DNA of 64,000 nucleotides from DATBVX01 sp963810775 (lineage in GTDB: Bacteria > Pseudomonadota > Gammaproteobacteria > Steroidobacterales > Steroidobacteraceae), in the NCBI GenBank assembly GCA_963810775.1, contig CAWEOT010000007.1:62001-126000 (forward strand), in the 5' to 3' direction. Of this stretch, positions 27,901 to 37,004 are shown piece by piece (positions within the stretch are counted from its first letter, which is position 1; each line of letters starts with the position of its first letter). The notes beneath the pieces are model-generated. The model saw only the letters and a list, made by a program, of their open reading frames with translations. It did not search any database and was not told the origin of the DNA. Made by a program: the position numbers and the translations under genes.

Positions 27901-28560
27901 ATGACTCTGCGCATTGGCGATATCGCACCTGATTTCGAGGTTGAGACCACGGAAGGCCGCCTTCGCTTTCATGATTGGATCGGCAGCTCCTGGGCGGTGC
28001 TGTTCTCCCATCCCAAGGATTTCACGCCGGTCTGTACAACCGAGCTCGGCTACATGGCGAAGCTCAAGCCGGAATTCGACCGCCGCAACGTCAAGGTCAT
28101 CGGGCTGAGCGTCGATCCGGTCGACAGCCACGCAAAATGGGCGGCGGATATCAAGGAGACACAGGGCCATGCGCCCAACTACCCGTTGATCGGTGACTCC
28201 GACCTCAAGGTGGCCAAGCTTTACGAGATGCTGCCTGCAGAAACGGCTGGTACTTCGTCGGGACGCACGCCTGCCGATAATCAGACGGTGCGTAATGTGA
28301 TCGTCGTTGGGCCGGACAAGAAGATCAAACTGATCATTGCTTACCCGATGACGACCGGTCGTAACTTCGACGAGGTCTTGCGCGTGATCGACTCGCTGCA
28401 GCTGACCGCGAAGCACCGCGTCGCGACGCCGGTGAACTGGAAGCAGGGCGAGGATGTGATCATTGCCGGCTCGGTCTCGGACGAGGAAGCGAAGAAGATT
28501 TATCCCCAAGGCTGGAAGGCGCCAAGACCTTACCTACGCATCGTTCCGCAGCCGAAGTGA
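27901..28560 (+). CDS. 1-Cys peroxiredoxin (Prx6-type)
   Basis: 219 residues; ATG follows ATGGAGGTGG. Peroxidatic Cys is in KDFTPVCTTELG, with the Arg in DNQTVRNVIVVGP and the long C-terminal Prx6 domain (ATPVNWKQGEDVIIAG, YLRIVPQPK). It reduces hydrogen peroxide and organic hydroperoxides using an external thiol. No resolving Cys is seen near the C-terminus, consistent with the 1-Cys type. A 12-bp hairpin follows 14 bases after the stop. Confidence 0.95.
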   Translation: MTLRIGDIAPDFEVETTEGRLRFHDWIGSSWAVLFSHPKDFTPVCTTELGYMAKLKPEFDRRNVKVIGLSVDPVDSHAKWAADIKETQGHAPNYPLIGDSDLKVAKLYEMLPAETAGTSSGRTPADNQTVRNVIVVGPDKKIKLIIAYPMTTGRNFDEVLRVIDSLQLTAKHRVATPVNWKQGEDVIIAGSVSDEEAKKIYPQGWKAPRPYLRIVPQPK

Positions 28561-28574
28561 GCCTTTGCCGCTGA

Positions 28575-28605
28575 GCTGGTTCTCCGTGATCGGCGGAGAA
28601 CCAGC
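28575..28605 (+). terminator. Hairpin after peroxiredoxin, possible terminator
   Basis: Perfect 12-bp inverted repeat (28575-28586 with 28594-28605) and a seven-base loop. No T run follows, so intrinsic termination is less certain; a processing or mRNA-stabilising stem is an alternative. Confidence 0.55.
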
Positions 28606-28736
28606 GTCCGCGTAGGGCACGTATGTGCCTGCACACGAGCCTCAACCCCACCCACACTGTGACCCCGGTCACCGAATCGATCACACCCGCTGAGCATCAT
28701 CGCCAGTGCATTTCGCGTCATTAGTTCGAGGTGCCA

Positions 28737-29537
28737 GTGAAATCGGCTATCAGGCGACTGGTCTTAGTGCCCGTCTTAGTGCTGCTGTCGCTGGGCAGCT
28801 CAACGAGCGCGCTAGCAGTCTCGAGCGCGCGCATCCTGGAGACGCAGCCGTCGACCAGCGCGACGCTCGGTCACGGCCAGTCATTCTATGTGCGCATCGA
28901 ATACTCGACGGACGAACCGGTCAGCCTCTGGGCGCGCCCATTTCTGAATGGCAAGGAAGTGGAGCGGGCGATGTCGAACGCTTCGTCGGCGTACCTCGGT
29001 TCGGGCGAAGCGCTCGGCTGGTTCGAACTGATCGATGCCGGCGCCGTCGATGAGATTCGTATCAAGGCAGGTGGCGGCAAGCCGTATCGCGAATGGGTGC
29101 TGGCGAGCCAGCCGGTGCAACTGCGCTGGACACAGGCCAGCGCGGCCCCCGAGCCCCGAGCGGCCTGGGTCGACGAACTGATCGCTGCCGAAGCGGCACG
29201 CATGCATGAGGATGCGCAGCGGCGCGCCAACGAACCCGTTTCCGTGGGTGGCGCTGCCCTCGTGAGTGGATTCATGTTGTTCATGCTCGTGCTGCTCGTC
29301 GCGGGCATTGGCATTCCATTGTGGAGCGTCTGGAAGTGGCGCGGTGGCTGGAAGATCGCAGCGGCGATTCCTGCGGCAGTCATTGCATTCGCGGTGCTAC
29401 GGATTCTCGTCGACACCGCGCGCGACCCGACCTCGCACAATCTCTGGCCGTTCGAAATCATCATCTTCGGAGCCGTAGCGGTTGGCATCATCGGCGTGCT
29501 CAAGATCGCACGCCGCATGATGGGCGTGGGGGCTTAG
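28737..29537 (+). CDS. Membrane protein of unknown function with extracytoplasmic domain
   Basis: GTG at 28737 follows a GAGG site; an in-frame GTG six bases upstream is also possible. About 266 residues: signal peptide (LVLVPVLVLLSLGSSTSALA), an extracytoplasmic domain of about 150 residues, then three membrane helices (FMLFMLVLLVAGIGIPLW, IAAAIPAAVIAFAVL, EIIIFGAVAVGIIGVL). I do not recognise the family. It converges on the DUF6600 gene with a 50-base gap. Confidence 0.7.
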   Translation: MKSAIRRLVLVPVLVLLSLGSSTSALAVSSARILETQPSTSATLGHGQSFYVRIEYSTDEPVSLWARPFLNGKEVERAMSNASSAYLGSGEALGWFELIDAGAVDEIRIKAGGGKPYREWVLASQPVQLRWTQASAAPEPRAAWVDELIAAEAARMHEDAQRRANEPVSVGGAALVSGFMLFMLVLLVAGIGIPLWSVWKWRGGWKIAAAIPAAVIAFAVLRILVDTARDPTSHNLWPFEIIIFGAVAVGIIGVLKIARRMMGVGA

Positions 29538-29587
29538 ATGCCACGCGCACTCGCCCTGGTCGGGGGTGCGCCAGCGCTAAAGCTCGC

Positions 29588-31396
29588 TTAGGGACGATTG
29601 AAGTTTGGTTGTGGCCGGCTGAGCTGCCCGCGCGGCGCTGCAGAGTCGGCGCGGTTCGCAAACCCAGCACTTCGGCCTTGATCGCCGCTACTGCTGGAGT
29701 TGCCACTGCGATTCGATCCGGATGACTCGTTTCTCTGTGGCATCGACACCGCCCGGTCACCCGGAGAGTTCGCACGGTCGGCGGAGGAGTTTGGTGCAAC
29801 CCGGATGGCAGGGGGCGGGACCAGCGTCTTGATGGCTCTGTCGGTCTGCTCGCGAGGAGGTTCGCTGACTGGCCGCTGCGTTGTCGGCCGCGCAAACGAG
29901 GCCCCCTGTCCATCGGTGCGGTTCCAGCTACCGTCGCTTTGGATCTGGCGTCGGTCCGTAGGTACGCGCGGCACGGTCATTCGCCCATCGCCAGTGCGCC
30001 GGCCGGTATTTACGGGCGCCAATGCGGTCGGCGGTGCCGTATTGATCGCTGACCCGGATTGAGACCGCGGATCGCGCCACGTGCCCTGGTTATGATCGGG
30101 GCGTGGTTGTGGCTGTGACCTGTCCGGTCCGCGCTGTAGCCTTGCATTGTCCTTGAAATCCCCGCTCCACACCGGTTTCGGGCCCGGACGCGGGGTGTTG
30201 AATGCCGTGCGTGGCACCGTCGTTACTGCACCGGGGATGTCACGATTCGCGTAGCGAATGTCGCGCACGCGATTCTTGGCGATGTTCGTAAGTAGCGCAT
30301 TGTTGGTGATCGCCGTGTTCGCGACGTTTACGTTTCTAAGATAACGCGGACTGACGTTCTTCGACGGCACGTAGACATCACGCGGCCCGAGCGGAATCCA
30401 GCTCACCGGTCGAGTGTTCGGATTGCCGAGGCCCGGACCTCTCTGCCAGGCCACCAGGCCCGGTGCCCAGACCGGTCGATGAAAGCGGGGCCCCGGCACC
30501 CAGCACCAACGGTTGTTGAGATGGGCCCAACGTCCATAGTGGAAGGGTGCAAACCCCCATGGCGCACGATCGACCCAAGTCCAACCCCAGGGCGAAATCC
30601 AGGTCCAGCGTCCGAAGCGATAGGGTGCCCAGCCGGCGTAGACGATCGTCGGCGCCCAGACATGGCCGTAACCTGGCTCGGAGTACCAGTTTCCGTAGGT
30701 GTCGAGGTCCTCGTATCCCACCACGTCGCGCGAGACGTACCGGGTCGCCTCTGCTTCAGCGATGCCGCGCTCACGCTCGATGCACCATTCATCGAACGCG
30801 TCCTGCATGGTCAGATTCATTACATCGGCGTACTGGTCACCCGCTGCAAGACGCACGCGCTGTCCATCGCGCAGCCGAATCGGGCCATTGCCGTTGTCGA
30901 GCTCTGCGTCACCGGAACGCACCATCAAAGCGGTGCCGCCCTGCGCGTCGGCTTCGACTCGATAGTCGCCGGGGCGCAGCAGTCGCACCGTAGCGTTCGG
31001 CGTATCGATCTCGAATGTCTCGCTCTCGCGCAGCTCGCGAACGTGGATGCCGAGCGTCCCCGAGTTCAAGGCGATCTGCGCGATATCCAGGTCGAGGTTG
31101 TCGATCGTGAGGTCGCTGAGCTCGTCGACGCGTAATGCGGCAGTGCCTACGCTGAGCTCCGCCCTGGAGCCGTAGTCGGTGGTAAGCCGGTCGCTGATCG
31201 TGAGCGGCCGGTTGAGGACGGCTTCTTCCGGTACGCCGCTATCGGCCGGCTGCACGGAGACCTGACCCTGGATGTAACTTATTCGCGCGACGCGACTGGG
31301 CGGGTCCGCCTCCGGGGCGTAATCCGCTTCCTGGGCCAGGCCGGTACCGGAGATGACCAAGGCCAAAGAAAAAGCAGCTGCACGAAGCCTCGCCAT
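29588..31396 (-). CDS. FecR-like/DUF6600 exported protein
   Basis: 602 residues. Signal peptide, then a FecR-type beta domain (RISYIQGQVSVQPADSG; TTDYGSRAELSVG), then the Trp/Tyr/Gly-rich DUF6600 region (GYGHVWAPTIVYAGWAPYRF; WISPWGWTWVDRAPWGFAP). The last 200 residues are low-complexity, rich in Pro, Arg, Asn and Gln. Function is unknown; related proteins are exported or envelope-attached. No sigma factor sits beside it, so it is not a classical FecR regulator. Confidence 0.85.
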   Translation of the reverse strand: MARLRAAAFSLALVISGTGLAQEADYAPEADPPSRVARISYIQGQVSVQPADSGVPEEAVLNRPLTISDRLTTDYGSRAELSVGTAALRVDELSDLTIDNLDLDIAQIALNSGTLGIHVRELRESETFEIDTPNATVRLLRPGDYRVEADAQGGTALMVRSGDAELDNGNGPIRLRDGQRVRLAAGDQYADVMNLTMQDAFDEWCIERERGIAEAEATRYVSRDVVGYEDLDTYGNWYSEPGYGHVWAPTIVYAGWAPYRFGRWTWISPWGWTWVDRAPWGFAPFHYGRWAHLNNRWCWVPGPRFHRPVWAPGLVAWQRGPGLGNPNTRPVSWIPLGPRDVYVPSKNVSPRYLRNVNVANTAITNNALLTNIAKNRVRDIRYANRDIPGAVTTVPRTAFNTPRPGPKPVWSGDFKDNARLQRGPDRSQPQPRPDHNQGTWRDPRSQSGSAINTAPPTALAPVNTGRRTGDGRMTVPRVPTDRRQIQSDGSWNRTDGQGASFARPTTQRPVSEPPREQTDRAIKTLVPPPAIRVAPNSSADRANSPGDRAVSMPQRNESSGSNRSGNSSSSGDQGRSAGFANRADSAAPRGQLSRPQPNFNRP

Positions 31397-31492
31397 GGGG
31401 ACGAGTCTACTCGCGGTGCCTTAATTCAGCCTGAACGCTGGGTGGCTGCGTGCTAGGCTCGCATCCCCGCCAGAGGCTGGCAGGAGGCAAGT

Positions 31493-31954
31493 ATGAGCGC
31501 GCATTCAGCAACCGTAATCTGGGAACGCCCAGCGGGCGCGAACTTCAAGGACAACAAGTATTCGCGGGCGCACGAATGGCGCTTCGACGGCGGCACAGTC
31601 GTGCCGGCCTCGAGCTCTCCTGGCGTTGTGCCTCTGCCGCTGTCGAGGCAGGATGCGGTCGATCCGGAAGAGGCCTTCGTTGCCTCCCTCTCGTCGTGTC
31701 ACATGCTGTACTTCCTGTTTTATGCCGCCAAGGCGGGCTTCATCGTGGACCGTTATGAAGATGAGGCGGTGGGCGAGACCGGCAAGAATGCATCCGGTGC
31801 CGTTGCCGTGTTGAAAGTCAGGCTTCGACCACGCATCAGCTGGGCTGACAACGCGCCTGCTGTCGACCAGCTTGCGGATCTCCATCATCGCGCGCACGAA
31901 TCCTGCTACATCGCGAACTCGGTGACCGCGGAAATCGCGATCGAGCCACGCTGA
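31493..31954 (+). CDS. OsmC family peroxide-reducing protein
   Basis: 153 residues; ATG follows GCAGGAGGC. The two catalytic cysteines of the OsmC/Ohr fold are in SLSSCHML and HESCYIANS. The family reduces organic hydroperoxides. It lies 21 bases upstream of a glutathione S-transferase, forming a likely detoxification operon. Confidence 0.9.
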   Translation: MSAHSATVIWERPAGANFKDNKYSRAHEWRFDGGTVVPASSSPGVVPLPLSRQDAVDPEEAFVASLSSCHMLYFLFYAAKAGFIVDRYEDEAVGETGKNASGAVAVLKVRLRPRISWADNAPAVDQLADLHHRAHESCYIANSVTAEIAIEPR

Positions 31955-31974
31955 ACGATTCCCGGAGAGCACCC

Positions 31975-32613
31975 ATGATGCTGATCGGAATGTTCGATTC
32001 GCCGTTCGTGCGTCCCGTGGCGATCAGCATGAAACTGCTCGACATCCCTTTCGAGCACGCCGATTGGTCCGTGGGCAAGGATTTCGAGCGCATTCGCCGC
32101 TACAACCCGCTGGGCCGGGTACCGACACTGGTGCTCGACGATGGCGAAGCGCTGATGGAAACCAGTGCGATCCTCGACTATCTCGATGAGCGGGCGGGCC
32201 CGGAGCGCGCGCTGCTGCCACGTACCGGACGCGACCGACGCACGGCGTTACGCCTGATCGCAATCACGAGTGGGGCGAGTGACAAGGCCAGGGAACAGCT
32301 CTACGAGCTGGCTTTTCGTCCGGCGGAGAAGCGCCACGAGCCATGGGTGGAGCGCTGTCGCAGCCAGATGCACGCGGCATGGGCGGAACTGGAACGGCAC
32401 GCTGTCCAGGAACGCGGCGGTCCATGGCTTCTGGGTGAGCGCATGACGCAGGCCGACATAGTCGTGAGTTGTGGCTTTACATTCGTGAATCAGGCATTGG
32501 GCGCGACCCTTGTGCCGGGTTCATATCCAGCGCTGCGTACGCTGGCCGCGCGTTGCGAAGCGCTGCCGGAGTTCAAGTCGACGCGACTCGATTTCGTCCC
32601 GCCCAGCGCCTAG
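31975..32613 (+). CDS. Glutathione S-transferase family protein
   Basis: 212 residues; the start is preceded by CCGGAGAG. N-terminal thioredoxin-like domain with SPFVRPVAISM at the active-site helix, RVPTLVLDDG (cis-Pro) and METSAILDYLDE for glutathione binding; C-terminal helical domain. It probably conjugates or reduces electrophiles. The gene converges on the VOC gene with an eight-base gap. Confidence 0.92.
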   Translation: MMLIGMFDSPFVRPVAISMKLLDIPFEHADWSVGKDFERIRRYNPLGRVPTLVLDDGEALMETSAILDYLDERAGPERALLPRTGRDRRTALRLIAITSGASDKAREQLYELAFRPAEKRHEPWVERCRSQMHAAWAELERHAVQERGGPWLLGERMTQADIVVSCGFTFVNQALGATLVPGSYPALRTLAARCEALPEFKSTRLDFVPPSA

Positions 32614-32621
32614 CAGGCGCT

Positions 32622-33068
32622 CTACTTCTTGCGTGCACCGCGCGAGCGAGCGCTCTTTGTCTTTGACTTGGTAACGCGACGGACCGTTCGCCTTCGTGCA
32701 CGCTTGACCGCTGCCTTCGCGCCCATCGTCCGCGGTCGTGCATGGCGAGGTTGATAGATTCCGAGCTGGCCGCCGCCCGGGAGCATGACGTGCGTGCGCA
32801 CGCCCCAGCCCAGGTCCTCGACCGCAGCGCACGAGACCCCGTGCAGCTGCATTTCACTGACCAGGCCGTGTACGTCATCACACATCAGGTAGAACTCGTG
32901 AACGTCGTTGTTGCTCGATGGATGTACCGCCACTTCTGCCGGCGGCAGGCCAAAAATGAGCCAACCTTCACCCACGTCTACGTGACTCAGCCTGAGCACA
33001 TCGCGCAAGAACGCGCGGTCCGCTTCGGCGTTGGTGCTGTAGATGATCGAATGCGCGCCGATGATCAT
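32622..33068 (-). CDS. VOC (glyoxalase-like) family protein with basic C-terminal tail
   Basis: ATG at 33068 has AAGGAG six bases upstream. 148 residues: a beta-alpha-beta-beta-beta VOC domain (AHSIIYSTNAEADRAFLRDV; HEFYLMCDDV; THVMLPGGGQLGIYQPRH) to about residue 110. A tail of nearly 40 residues follows, dominated by Arg, Lys, Ala and Ser, with no acidic residue (VKRARRRTVRRVTKSKTKSA). Such a tail could bind nucleic acid or phosphates and is unusual for this family. Metal-ligand assignment is not clear. Confidence 0.85.
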   Translation of the reverse strand: MIIGAHSIIYSTNAEADRAFLRDVLRLSHVDVGEGWLIFGLPPAEVAVHPSSNNDVHEFYLMCDDVHGLVSEMQLHGVSCAAVEDLGWGVRTHVMLPGGGQLGIYQPRHARPRTMGAKAAVKRARRRTVRRVTKSKTKSARSRGARKK

Positions 33069-33146
33069 GATGGTCTCCTTGCGCTTGCCGGGCGCGGTGC
33101 TTTTCGTCGCAGGCCGCGCGCGGTACGCTAGCGCTGAGGTGAAGTG

Positions 33147-33338
33147 ATGAAATTCCTGCTCTGGCTCGTGCTGCTGGTACTCTGCTGGCCAATCGCGTTG
33201 CTGGCCCTCGTGCTCTGGCCGATTGTGTGGCTGCTGGCGTTGCCGTTTCGGCTCGTCGGCATTGCCGTCGAGGGCGTCTTCGAGTTGCTGCGTGCGATCA
33301 TCCACCTGCCCGCTCGTCTGCTTGGCGGCCGGCCCTAG
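33147..33338 (+). CDS. Small hydrophobic membrane protein
   Basis: 63 residues from ATG 33147 after GAGGTGAAG. Two closely spaced hydrophobic stretches (FLLWLVLLVLCWPIALLALV and WPIVWLLALPFRLVG), ending LPARLLGGRP. Small Leu/Trp-rich proteins of this sort are frequent in proteobacteria; function unknown. Confidence 0.65.
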   Translation: MKFLLWLVLLVLCWPIALLALVLWPIVWLLALPFRLVGIAVEGVFELLRAIIHLPARLLGGRP

Positions 33339-33401
33339 CGTCGACGCAGGACCGGGACTGCGCGGGCGCGCTCCTCAGGTCTCTAGTGGCGGGCGCTTCA
33401 G

Positions 33402-33947
33402 TTAATTACCGCAGCTTCCCCCCATGCCGGCCACGCTCTGCAGCTGGTTCTCGATTGCATCGAGATCGCGTCGCATCTTGCTGATCGACATTTCCGCCAT
33501 CGACGCGCTAGCCGATTCCAGCTGACCAACGTTGCTGCGCAGTCGACTCGTCTGTGAGCGAAACTTGCCCGCGACCTCTTGTGCCTCGCCAACGCACTTC
33601 GAGGTGAAGCGCGCGACGTCATTGCCGATATCGGCCAGCGTTTCGGCCTGGCGTTTCAATTCCGAATACCGCGCGTGACCGCTCCAGAAGCCCTCTGTCG
33701 CGCCCGCCGCACCTGCGGCACCGGTCGCACCTGGAGCGGATCTCGAAGCGTTGCCCGTACTGCCGAGGTCACGATCGATCTGCTCGAGTTCGTTGCGGAT
33801 CAGGCTGATCTGGTCGCGTGCCGATTTAACCAGGTCGCCGATCTGCCGGGGTGACTCCGGCGCGTCCGCCGCAACAGCGGCGGACAGGTGAACGCAAGCC
33901 AACGAGAGATACATCAAGCAAACCAATGGCCGAATCAGCGCGCGCAT
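33402..33947 (-). CDS. Exported coiled-coil protein, unknown function
   Basis: ATG at 33947 follows AGAGGA. 181 residues: signal peptide (LVCLMYLSLACVHLSAAVAA), then helical segments with heptad character (SARDQISLIRNELEQIDRDL; RSNVGQLESASASMAEMSIS), interrupted by a Gly/Ala-rich stretch (GATGAAGAAGAT). The start overlaps the end of the GNAT gene by 13 bases. No family recognised. Confidence 0.7.
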   Translation of the reverse strand: MRALIRPLVCLMYLSLACVHLSAAVAADAPESPRQIGDLVKSARDQISLIRNELEQIDRDLGSTGNASRSAPGATGAAGAAGATEGFWSGHARYSELKRQAETLADIGNDVARFTSKCVGEAQEVAGKFRSQTSRLRSNVGQLESASASMAEMSISKMRRDLDAIENQLQSVAGMGGSCGN

Positions 33948-34432
33948 GTTGTGTTCCTCTGCGAATAGACATGACCTGGTCGCACGTCGCGCGCCATGCG
34001 GATCGCATCCTCGGTGCGCGCGTAGTAGCCGGTAACGCGTTCGATTTCGCGGTACCCGAGCGCCGTATAGAACGCGTAACCCACCGCATTGGTGGCGCGC
34101 AGCTCGAGCGTAATGCCGAAAGTCCCTGCAGTGAGCGCGGACTCCTCCAGCCACCCCATCAGTTGCCGTCCAACTCCGCGACGCTGGTGTATTGGGGCGA
34201 CGGCCAGCAAGTTGAGATGGGCCGTGTGCTCGCCGAACTGCATGATCGCGAATCCGCCCACCTCCCACCCAGTGCGCCCAATAAGCACGACACTCTCGCG
34301 GTGGTGAATGTGAGCGGCCACGCGCGCCTCAGGCCAAGTCGGATTCAGGCCCATCTCGATGAGCTCGCGTGACATCGCTGCGATCCGTCGGGCGTCGGCA
34401 ACGCGCGCAGGAACCAACTCGTAGATTCTCAT
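33935..34432 (-). CDS. GNAT family N-acetyltransferase
   Basis: 165 residues from ATG 34432 (MRIYELVPARVAD). Acetyl-CoA-binding motif A is LNLLAVAPIHQRRGVGRQLM, followed by ELRATNAVGYAFYTALGYREI, typical of RimI-like acetyltransferases that act on protein N-termini or small amines. Substrate not predictable. Upstream in-frame starts exist but add residues without similarity to the family. Confidence 0.88.
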   Translation of the reverse strand: MRIYELVPARVADARRIAAMSRELIEMGLNPTWPEARVAAHIHHRESVVLIGRTGWEVGGFAIMQFGEHTAHLNLLAVAPIHQRRGVGRQLMGWLEESALTAGTFGITLELRATNAVGYAFYTALGYREIERVTGYYARTEDAIRMARDVRPGHVYSQRNTTCAR

Positions 34433-34507
34433 GAACCGAAGGATAGCGCTTGCAAAGTGCGGCGCGCAGAATCCGTTCTCAGCCAACACCCGGAACATTC
34501 AGCTTCG

Positions 34508-34669
34508 ATGCGAACCATCATCGGCTGGCTCTGCGCATTCCTGCTGGGCTCGCTCGGCTGGTGGCTTGGCGCGCATGTTGCATTATGGATGGCGATCATT
34601 CTGAGCGCGGTTTGTGGCGGATTCGGGCTCTACTATGGGTATCGGTGGTTCGATGAGAACCTGGGCTGA
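34508..34669 (+). CDS. Small two-helix membrane protein
   Basis: 53 residues: MRTIIGWLCAFLLGSLGWWL, ALWMAIILSAVCGGFGLYYG, ending FDENLG. No strong ribosome site precedes the ATG. It lies 24 bases before the SDR gene. Unknown function; coding status moderately likely from its amphipathic/hydrophobic organisation. Confidence 0.55.
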   Translation: MRTIIGWLCAFLLGSLGWWLGAHVALWMAIILSAVCGGFGLYYGYRWFDENLG

Positions 34670-34693
34670 TCGGTTCCAGGGACCGAGGAGGTA

Positions 34694-35395
34694 ATGGCAG
34701 TGCACTCAGTTCTTATCACCAGCGCGAGCCGGGGAATAGGGCTCGAGTTTGTCCGCCAGTACGCGGCGGACGGCTGGCACGTACTCGCAGCATGCCGCGA
34801 TCCTGCGGCTGCGGATGAGCTTCAGGGGCTGGCGCGGGCTGCGGAACGGCGCATCGATGTGTTCGCGATGGATGTCACCGACATGCAGAGCATCCGACGT
34901 GCCGCCGCGACTCTCGGTGAGCGGCCGATCGATGTGCTCATCAACAGCGCCGGCATCATGGGCAAATCGGGCCAGCGGATCGGCGACATGGACTACGACT
35001 CCTGGGCCGAAGTTCTCGATGTCAACACGATGGGGCCTATGCGCGTGACCGAGGCGTTCATCGATAGCCTCAGCCGTAGTGAACGCAAGCTGGTGGTGAC
35101 CATTACGAGCGGCATGGGCTCACTCGCCGACAACACGTCCGGGGGCTGGATCGCCTATCGAACGTCCAAAGCCGCGGTCAACATGCTGATGCGCAGTCTT
35201 GCCGTCGATCTGAAGCGCGATGGGGTCATCTGCGTCGTGCTCAACCCGGGCTGGGTGAAAACCGATATGGGCGGCCCAAACGCAAACATCACTCCTGAAA
35301 AAAGTGTGACGAACATGCGGCGGGTGATCGACAAAATCACGCTCGCGGACAGTGGCAAGTTCTTCCACCACGACGGAAGCGAATATCCGTGGTGA
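34694..35395 (+). CDS. Short-chain dehydrogenase/reductase
   Basis: 233 residues; ATG after GAGGAGG. Rossmann motif TSASRGIG, NSAG motif INSAGI, and catalytic Tyr-x3-Lys in YRTSKAAVN. The compact size fits the C-factor-like SDR subgroup (NAD(P)-dependent oxidoreductase acting on an alcohol or ketone). The substrate is unknown. It ends 95 bases before the convergent sugar dehydrogenase gene. Confidence 0.93.
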   Translation: MAVHSVLITSASRGIGLEFVRQYAADGWHVLAACRDPAAADELQGLARAAERRIDVFAMDVTDMQSIRRAAATLGERPIDVLINSAGIMGKSGQRIGDMDYDSWAEVLDVNTMGPMRVTEAFIDSLSRSERKLVVTITSGMGSLADNTSGGWIAYRTSKAAVNMLMRSLAVDLKRDGVICVVLNPGWVKTDMGGPNANITPEKSVTNMRRVIDKITLADSGKFFHHDGSEYPW

Positions 35396-35490
35396 TTACT
35401 TTCCCGGTGGCACTTTGGTCGCGGCGATTTTGCGGTGGCCATGCGGTTCCTCAATGCGCACCGCGTGGGTGGGGCATGAGCCGCCGACAC

Positions 35491-36870
35491 TCAGTCCTGA
35501 TTCGGCTCTGACGCTGCGGCCTGGCGCGCTCCTGATGCGGCCGTGACACGCCAGATCACGTTGCCGACGTCGTCTGCCACCAGCAACGCACCTTGCTTAT
35601 CGATTGTGACTCCGACCGGGCGGCCACGTGCATTGCCATCCGCGTCGACAAATCCGGTCAAGACATCGATGGGCTCTCCCGATGGAGTGCCGTTGCTGAA
35701 GGGCACGAAGATCACCTTGTACCCGCTCAGGGGCTTGCGGTTCCACGAGCCGTGCTGGCCGATGAACATTCCGTGCTCGAACTGTGACGGAAGCTTCGCA
35801 TTGCGCGAAGACGTGAGTCCCAGTGAGGCGGTGTGCGGTCCGACCGCGTAGTCGGGCTTCAAAGCCTTGGCGACCAGGTCAGGATTTTGCGGTTTTACCC
35901 GCTCGTCGACGTGGTTTCCGTAGTAGCTGTACGGCCAGCCATAGAAACCACCATCGCGCACTGACGTGATGTAGTCGGGAACCAGGTCGCTGCCGATCTC
36001 ATCGCGCTCGTTCACCGCGGTCCACAAGGCGCCACTCGTGGGTTCCCAGGCCATGCCGTTCGGATTTCGCAGACCCGATGCAAAGACGCGATGCTTGCCC
36101 GACTTCGGGTCGACTTCCCAGATCGCCGCGCGCTCTTCCTCCTGATCCATGCCGTGCTCGGCGACGTTGCTGTTCGAGCCGACAGTTACATAGAGCTTGC
36201 TGCCATCCTTGCTCGCGATGACGTTCTTGGTCCAGTGGTGGTTGCGCGCACCGCCGGGCAGATCCGTCACCTTGCTCGGAGCAGCGGTGATTTGTGTCTG
36301 CCCGACCGTGTACGGGAATCGCAACAGCGCGTCCGTGTCCGCGACGTAGAAATCGTTACCAACAAGCGTCATGCCGAACGGCGAGTTGAGGCCCGAGAGA
36401 AATACCGAGCGCTGGTCCGCGACGCCGTCGCCATTGGTGTCCCTTAGCAACGTGATCCGATTGGCGCTCGGCGTACCGGCTCCCACTTTTGCCATCGCCT
36501 TCTTCATGAAGAAGGCCTTGATGCCTTTGTCGTTTTCGGGCCGGGGCGGTGCGTTGGTCTCGGCAACCAGCACGTCGCCATTCGGCAGCAGGTAGAGCCA
36601 ACGCGGATGATCGAGCTTGTCGGCAAACGGCGCGACCGCTGTGCCATCGGCGGATGCAGGCTTCTCACCCGAACCCCAGCCGGTCGCCGGTGCGATCTCG
36701 ACCAGGGGAATCAATTGCTTTCGGGGCTCCGGCAGCTTGGGATTTGGACCCGTGCCGTCATCGGGCCGCAGTTGCGCTTCGCCGCCGCAGCCTGCAAGGC
36801 CGGCCAGGGCGCAGGTGGATAGAATTGGTAGCAAGACGCGCGAGAAGAACCGTCCCTGTTCGGAATTCAA
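35491..36870 (-). CDS. PQQ-dependent sugar/sorbosone dehydrogenase-like lipoprotein
   Basis: 459 residues. Lipoprotein signal with lipobox LAGLAGC. A six-bladed beta-propeller of the soluble glucose/L-sorbosone dehydrogenase family follows: HPRWLYLLPNGDVLVAETN, LNSPFGMTLVGNDFYVAD, ARNHHWTKNVIASKDGSKLYV, GLRNPNGMAWEP and GMFIGQHGSWNRKP. These use PQQ and Ca2+ in the periplasm to oxidise sugars or aldehydes. No PQQ biosynthesis genes are in the window. 134 bases separate it from the response regulator gene. Confidence 0.9.
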   Translation of the reverse strand: MNSEQGRFFSRVLLPILSTCALAGLAGCGGEAQLRPDDGTGPNPKLPEPRKQLIPLVEIAPATGWGSGEKPASADGTAVAPFADKLDHPRWLYLLPNGDVLVAETNAPPRPENDKGIKAFFMKKAMAKVGAGTPSANRITLLRDTNGDGVADQRSVFLSGLNSPFGMTLVGNDFYVADTDALLRFPYTVGQTQITAAPSKVTDLPGGARNHHWTKNVIASKDGSKLYVTVGSNSNVAEHGMDQEEERAAIWEVDPKSGKHRVFASGLRNPNGMAWEPTSGALWTAVNERDEIGSDLVPDYITSVRDGGFYGWPYSYYGNHVDERVKPQNPDLVAKALKPDYAVGPHTASLGLTSSRNAKLPSQFEHGMFIGQHGSWNRKPLSGYKVIFVPFSNGTPSGEPIDVLTGFVDADGNARGRPVGVTIDKQGALLVADDVGNVIWRVTAASGARQAAASEPNQD

Positions 36871-37004
36871 AGTCGCCGCTCCTTCGCCAAGTTGGTGACT
36901 GCACCAACAGACTCACTGGTTCAGGCACCAGGGGGCAAGGAGAGTTCTGTGGAGTTTTTACAAGCGCGAGCGATTTTGCGGCTGGGCCTCGATGCGTGAT
37001 CTCG

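Noticed and set aside
29588..31396. FecR-type anti-sigma transducer
   Set aside because: The FecR-like beta domain is exported with a normal signal peptide, lacks a cytoplasmic anti-sigma region, and no sigma gene is adjacent.
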